From Sphaerosporella brunnea (Eukaryota; Ascomycota; Pezizomycetes; Pezizales; Pyronemataceae): a DNA stretch of 10,675 nucleotides. How positions within the stretch are numbered: the stretch's first letter is position 1; each line of letters begins with the position of its first letter. Where the stretch lies: contig VXIS01000634.1 in NCBI GenBank assembly GCA_008704415.1, positions 1-10,675 on the forward strand. Direction: 5' to 3'. Made by a program: the position numbers and the translations under genes. Below, piece by piece: positions 7,316-10,675 of this stretch. Under the pieces are notes generated by a model, which was not told the DNA's origin, searched no databases, and saw only the letters and a list, made by a program, of their open reading frames with translations.

Positions 7316-7888
7316 GCAACATAAACGACGAGTACGCGGTCGCCATCGTCCTAAGCAACATTGGCACTACCCGACGAGGCAGCATGCATATACCGTTGGC
7401 GCTCGGGTCCTACTCAATGAGGGATGCGTCACTGAGTCTATTATCGCGTTGCCACATGCCGTTTTTCCGTCTGTGTCGCGCCGCAAAGTACGCTGGCAAC
7501 GGGCGGCGTTGCGGGGTGGTGGTTGCGGCGCCAGGTCCTCGCCAGAGCTGCCCGCGTACCGGAAAACCTCATGTATCTTGGCTTGTAGAGGACGAAGGAT
7601 CGGACCGGATCGGGTCGTGTCCATCACTATTCTGAACATGCGCAGTACACGATATGCCTCTTTGATCTGTGGTTCAACAAAATCAGCAGTGCATGAAAAT
7701 ACGTTATGCTGTCATTGCAGAAATGATTCTGGTTGCTGACGGTGTTCGTGTGACTGGGGCATTCCTAAACTTTCAGCAGATATGCAAGAGTTGGGTGGCA
7801 TATCGATAGCAGTCGCATCGGCTGAACATCAAAATGGGTCCGTTGTGTGCGGCCAAAACTTGCAATGTTTAACAAAGCATCAGCCTAG

Positions 7889-7953
7889 CCTAATGGTTAG
7901 GGCTTGAATATCTGGATCCTCTCCTGATAGGGAGGGTCAGGCTCAAATATCTT
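7889..7953 (+). repeat. Degenerate tRNA-like segment (possible SINE head or tRNA relic)
   Basis: TAGCCTAATGG fits the pol III A-box consensus (TRGYNNANNNG). It forms a D-arm-like hairpin, GCCT-AATGGTTA-GGGC, with the normal loop GG. About 40 nt downstream GGCTCAAAT resembles a B box (GGTTCAAAT). The T stem and acceptor stem do not pair, so it is not a working tRNA gene. A tRNA-derived SINE fragment or tRNA pseudogene are the likely alternatives. Confidence 0.3.
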
Positions 7954-9430
7954 GGTCAATACTATGAATAAGCTTAAGTAAGTGGTTTCGAGAATCGTCG
8001 AAGCTCTGGGATTGAAGCTTTACCACAGAGCTAAATTATTTTGATCAAGCATACAGACCGCCTCGAAGCTCGTAGTGGGCTTATTTACCGTAGTACCTGT
8101 CACAGTCAAAGACACCTGTGAAGATATCGTTTTCGGCTTTCAACACACCTTCTCGCGGCTATAAGCTACTTCTAATAGTCCACGCACTTGTTGTCTGTTA
8201 ATCGGGCGAGTTTTCGAAGCGACCGACTTTCAGGTCGAAGGTGCCAAAATGGAACACTTTAGCCTAGATACACATCTCTGCAGAGTCAACAAGGGTTTAA
8301 GGCCGCAAGCAGTAAATTGTACGAATCGGAATCGCTCCGTACCGATGCTCGACGTTTTCAGAGTAAATTTTCCTATATAAAGTATGTACCAATTCCAGCA
8401 AGCTTCCAGCCAAGCTGTTGATAGGAGCCAATACAAGAAAAATGTGGCAGTGTGGGGCTCAGAAGGCGTACCTTGAAAACCTTGATGTGCTACAGCATGA
8501 ATGGTCACTCGAACAGTCTCGGTGACATTTTTTTGTTTCACAGCTATTGCAATAACGATAGGCCAAATGCGGGTGCTGGGGGATAGCTCTTTAGAGTTCG
8601 AACCTTCTGCCAGAGGGTCTAGAAGCCCAGTCGTCTCGGCTTAGTTCTAAACCTGGGTCTCCCTCCCCCTCGAGCTCAGGCTACCAGCGCTGTCAGATTC
8701 CCCTAACCGTGACATGAGAAGCCAGCCTTCTCCCCCAATCTTCGCCGCCGCTGTGCTTTTCCCGACTACACCGCGCAGATTTTCCCCGCCTTCACTGGCG
8801 AGCGTTTTCTTCGCTTTCAAGTTGGGGGGAGGGGATCGAAGAGGAGTCTACCTCATTTTTCCTCTGCCTTCAAAGCTAGACTCCGGGCCGGCTGAGACTC
8901 AAGCTCGTGGTCGGGATTGCGATGCGGATTCGAAAGGGGTTCGAATTATTAAACCCTGGTCACATGATACAGTAAGTTTAAAGAAGTGCCCAAAAATTTG
9001 CAGGTCTCTCCGTGCAAGCAGTAAAATGTAGAAATAAAATGAATACAATTACAAAAAACCCGATTTCTGTTTACGGCCGCACTGCTGCCGGACTGCTAGT
9101 ACTTTTCATATGCAGCATTATTTCAAACACCTACTACCGGTATATACGGCATTGCTTTGAATAAAAACTAAAAAGATTACCGGGAGACGCCGTCATTACC
9201 GATGTTAAAGACTGCTGCAGTGTTTACACTCTGGTAGTGGGGCGGTTATCGTCAGTGGATTTCATTATGGGTGTTATGTAGCATAGGCGGTCGGTACGTA
9301 ATCGGCATTGAGGGTAGTTTTTTGGGGTAAAAATTTGCAAAAAAAAAAAAGAAAAGTATAGTAGAGTCCTATTGAAATCAACACCCGCCAACCTACGGTA
9401 ATTGGTACAATTATAAAGCGCTGCCATCCA

Positions 9431-9450
9431 GCCAATAAGCCAATAAGCCA
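9431..9450. repeat. GCCAATAA tandem duplication
   Basis: Two perfect gccaataa copies and a following gcca, about 25 bp outside the A-rich tail of the retroelement. Confidence 0.6.
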
Positions 9451-9474
9451 GCGAGGTTTCTTGACTGGGCTGGC

Positions 9475-9496
9475 TTTTGTTTTTTTTTTTTGTTTT
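9475..9496 (-). other. A-rich tail of the LINE-like element
   Basis: On the minus strand the sequence is A4-C-A12-C-A4, directly after the element's 3' UTR. It marks the likely 3' insertion junction. Confidence 0.65.
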
Positions 9497-9673
9497 AATC
9501 ATCCTGTATTCGGCCGCTTGCGGCCATGACATGGGACTATATACATGAATAAATCTACCCTTAGACCTCAAGTGTCTACAGACGGGCGTGATTCAGTGGG
9601 CGCACCAAGGAAATTCGTATCGAGTAGTGTATGACAAAGGGAACACAAAGGAGAGAAAAGGAAGCAGGTCAGG
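9497..9673 (-). other. 3' UTR of the LINE-like element with hairpin
   Basis: About 177 nt between the ORF2 stop and the A-rich tail. A GC-rich inverted repeat (ggccgc at 9512-9517, gcggcc at 9520-9525) forms a 6-bp stem with a 2-nt nominal loop, about 15 nt before the tail. Some LINE reverse transcriptases recognise 3' stem-loops; that role here is inference. Confidence 0.55.
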
Positions 9674-10675
9674 TCATTCTCGTGGCTTCTCCGGCCACTT
9701 TCCTACATGAGTGTTCGCTAAGAAGTCAAGGATGGCTTCCGTACATCTTGTGTCAGCCAGGACTCTGGCCACCGGGGTGGAGGTCCTCTTCCAACCCTCC
9801 TTGTCTGCCACTTTCGTGGCCAGCCCTATGGCCTTCCATAGGGCTTCCTGCTCTTTCTTCCATCTGGCACACCTTTTCAGGAGGTGCTCCCTCGTCTGCT
9901 TTGGGGCCTTGCGGCACCACCAACACTTGTCATCCGCCCGACGGCCCGTCCACATCAGGTAAGGGGCTGTGGGCGCTTTGTTGAGCCGCAGCTGAAAGTA
10001 CCGGGACGCCAGAGCCTTGGGAGCCTTGGCGGCATTCTTGTCCCACTTAGCCTTACGCTTGTAGTAGGCTTTGGCTTTGATTTGTCGACTCAGCCAGGCA
10101 TTTCGGTCTTTCGTCCTGGCGTCGGTGACTAGGCGGCCGATGTGCGCCAGGGAGGTGGTCCCGATCGTGTGCGACCGATCTAGTCGGTCTCTTGCAGCAG
10201 CTTTGGCGGCTTGGTCGGCCATTTCGTTGCCGAGGATGCCCTTGTGCCCAGGCACCCATCTGTACTCAGTGTTCCAGCCTAGTAGGAGTAGTTCGTTTTT
10301 GGCTTGGCGGATTCGTGGTAGTAGCCATTGACCAGCTCCGGGGTCGCCACGCTTCAGGCGTTTAAGCGCCGCTTGAGCGTCCACGAAGACGTAGACGGTT
10401 CCCAGCACGTCCGGTGGGTCGTCTTGTCGGAGACGTGATCTGACGTGAGTGCTTCTCAATGCCAGCTCTAGCCCGGCCGCGATGCCGAGTAGTTCTGCAT
10501 CATAGGCTTCCTTGTTATTGCCGATGTAGGCACTGCTTCAGCACCATTCGTCGATGGCCATATCGGTCCGTGCGACTGCGCTAAAAGCGCAGTGGCCGTC
10601 TTCCAAGCGCGATCCATCAGAATAAACCGCCAGGTGGTTTTCGGTGGGTTGTTCTAGTGACGAGGCCATCAGCGC
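9674..10675 (-). pseudogene. LINE ORF2 C-terminal part: RNase H and CCHC-like zinc motif, one in-frame stop
   Basis: RNase H degrades the RNA strand of the RNA/DNA hybrid during retrotransposition. From the window edge, YSDGS gives the first acidic residue (codon 10616-10618). AYDAEL gives the Glu (10493-10495), FVDAQAA the next Asp (10379-10381), and GNEMADQAAK the last (10214-10216), preceded by the typical WVPGH. All four catalytic positions are intact. A TGA at 10538-10540 interrupts the frame after EWC, and the frame stays open below it for 287 codons. Near the end, CWWC...REHLLKRC (about 9869-9925) is a C-x2-C-x8-H-x4-C motif common in fungal and insect LINEs. The single stop makes this copy probably inactive, unless it is a sequencing error. 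The N-terminal part is outside the window. Confidence 0.88.

Larger units (their letters stand above)
7640..9474. other. Gene-poor region, mostly nothing recognised
   Basis: All six frames are broken into short pieces with no recognisable domain or sustained codon bias. The only item I can describe is the tRNA-like segment near 7889. Several TTCGAA-containing sites (about 8598, 8930 and 8943) resemble pol III B boxes in isolation but lack matching tRNA arms. The 9035-9360 part is AT-rich. Confidence 0.5.
9475..10675 (-). mobile_element. 3' part of a fungal non-LTR (LINE-like) retrotransposon
   Basis: Read on the minus strand, the segment gives in order an RNase H domain, a CCHC-like zinc motif, a stop codon, a short 3' UTR and an A-rich tail. 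This is the layout of the ORF2 end of fungal LINEs that carry RNase H (Tad1/I group). The reverse transcriptase, endonuclease and ORF1 would lie past the right edge. Truncation status and target-site duplication cannot be judged without the 5' end. Confidence 0.85.

Noticed and set aside
8002..8032. Inverted repeat AGCTCTG...CAGAGCT
   Set aside because: A 7-bp stem with a 17-nt loop is expected by chance and has no associated gene or terminator context.
8578..8669. GGGGGA/TCCCCC ends with TTCGAA and a possible D arm, considered as a tRNA
   Set aside because: The D loop is only 4 nt, the B-box-like site is misplaced and no T arm pairs next to the putative acceptor stem.
8714..9031. Plus-strand open frame of about 105 codons
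   Set aside because: Pro/Ser-rich from pyrimidine runs, no domain, no sustained codon bias, in a region with no neighbouring exon candidates.
9631..10331. Plus-strand frames across the retroelement
   Set aside because: They are antisense to the RNase H frame, which carries all diagnostic motifs.

Overview
The window looks like nuclear DNA of a filamentous ascomycete (Pezizomycotina). The reasons are short spliceosomal introns (56-81 nt) with CTRAY-type branch sites, three protein families typical of that group, and a LINE-like retrotransposon end. There is no sign of bacterial operons, Shine-Dalgarno sites or CRISPR. All recognised genes are on the minus strand. Exon structures were worked out by eye from splice signals, reading phase and recalled family conservation, so they are models without RNA support.

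Left part (1-5782), gene-bearing. (i) A divergent 14-3-3-family protein (906 down to the window edge) has one intron, and its last exon runs off the left end in a Gln/Pro tail. (ii) An SFH1/SNF5-type chromatin-remodelling subunit (3328 to 1979) has two SNF5 repeats and a C-terminal GATA-like zinc finger split by a 72-nt intron. (iii) A LaeA-like (Methyltransf_23/TAM type) SAM-dependent methyltransferase (5782 to 4043) has nine exons and eight introns, three of which carry long homopolymer runs. The three genes are tandem, separated by 0.7-1.1 kb, and show no evident shared pathway. Nothing else here suggests a secondary-metabolite cluster.

Middle part (5783 to about 9474), gene-poor. It holds three open stretches on the minus strand with coding-like composition (5905-6183, 6539-6826, 7004-7315) that I cannot assign, a 31-nt poly(A) run, and a degenerate tRNA-like segment. 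The rest shows nothing I can name.

Right part (about 9475-10675). This is the 3' end of a non-LTR retrotransposon on the minus strand: an RNase H domain with all four acidic catalytic residues, interrupted by one in-frame TGA, then a CCHC-like zinc motif, a short 3' UTR with a GC-rich hairpin, and an A-rich tail. The 5' part of the element lies beyond the window.

I do not see a convincing new multi-gene system. The most useful observations are the two hidden C-terminal exons (14-3-3 and methyltransferase), the apparent loss of phosphopeptide-binding residues in the 14-3-3 protein, the split zinc finger in the SFH1-like protein, and the unassigned coding-like stretches.
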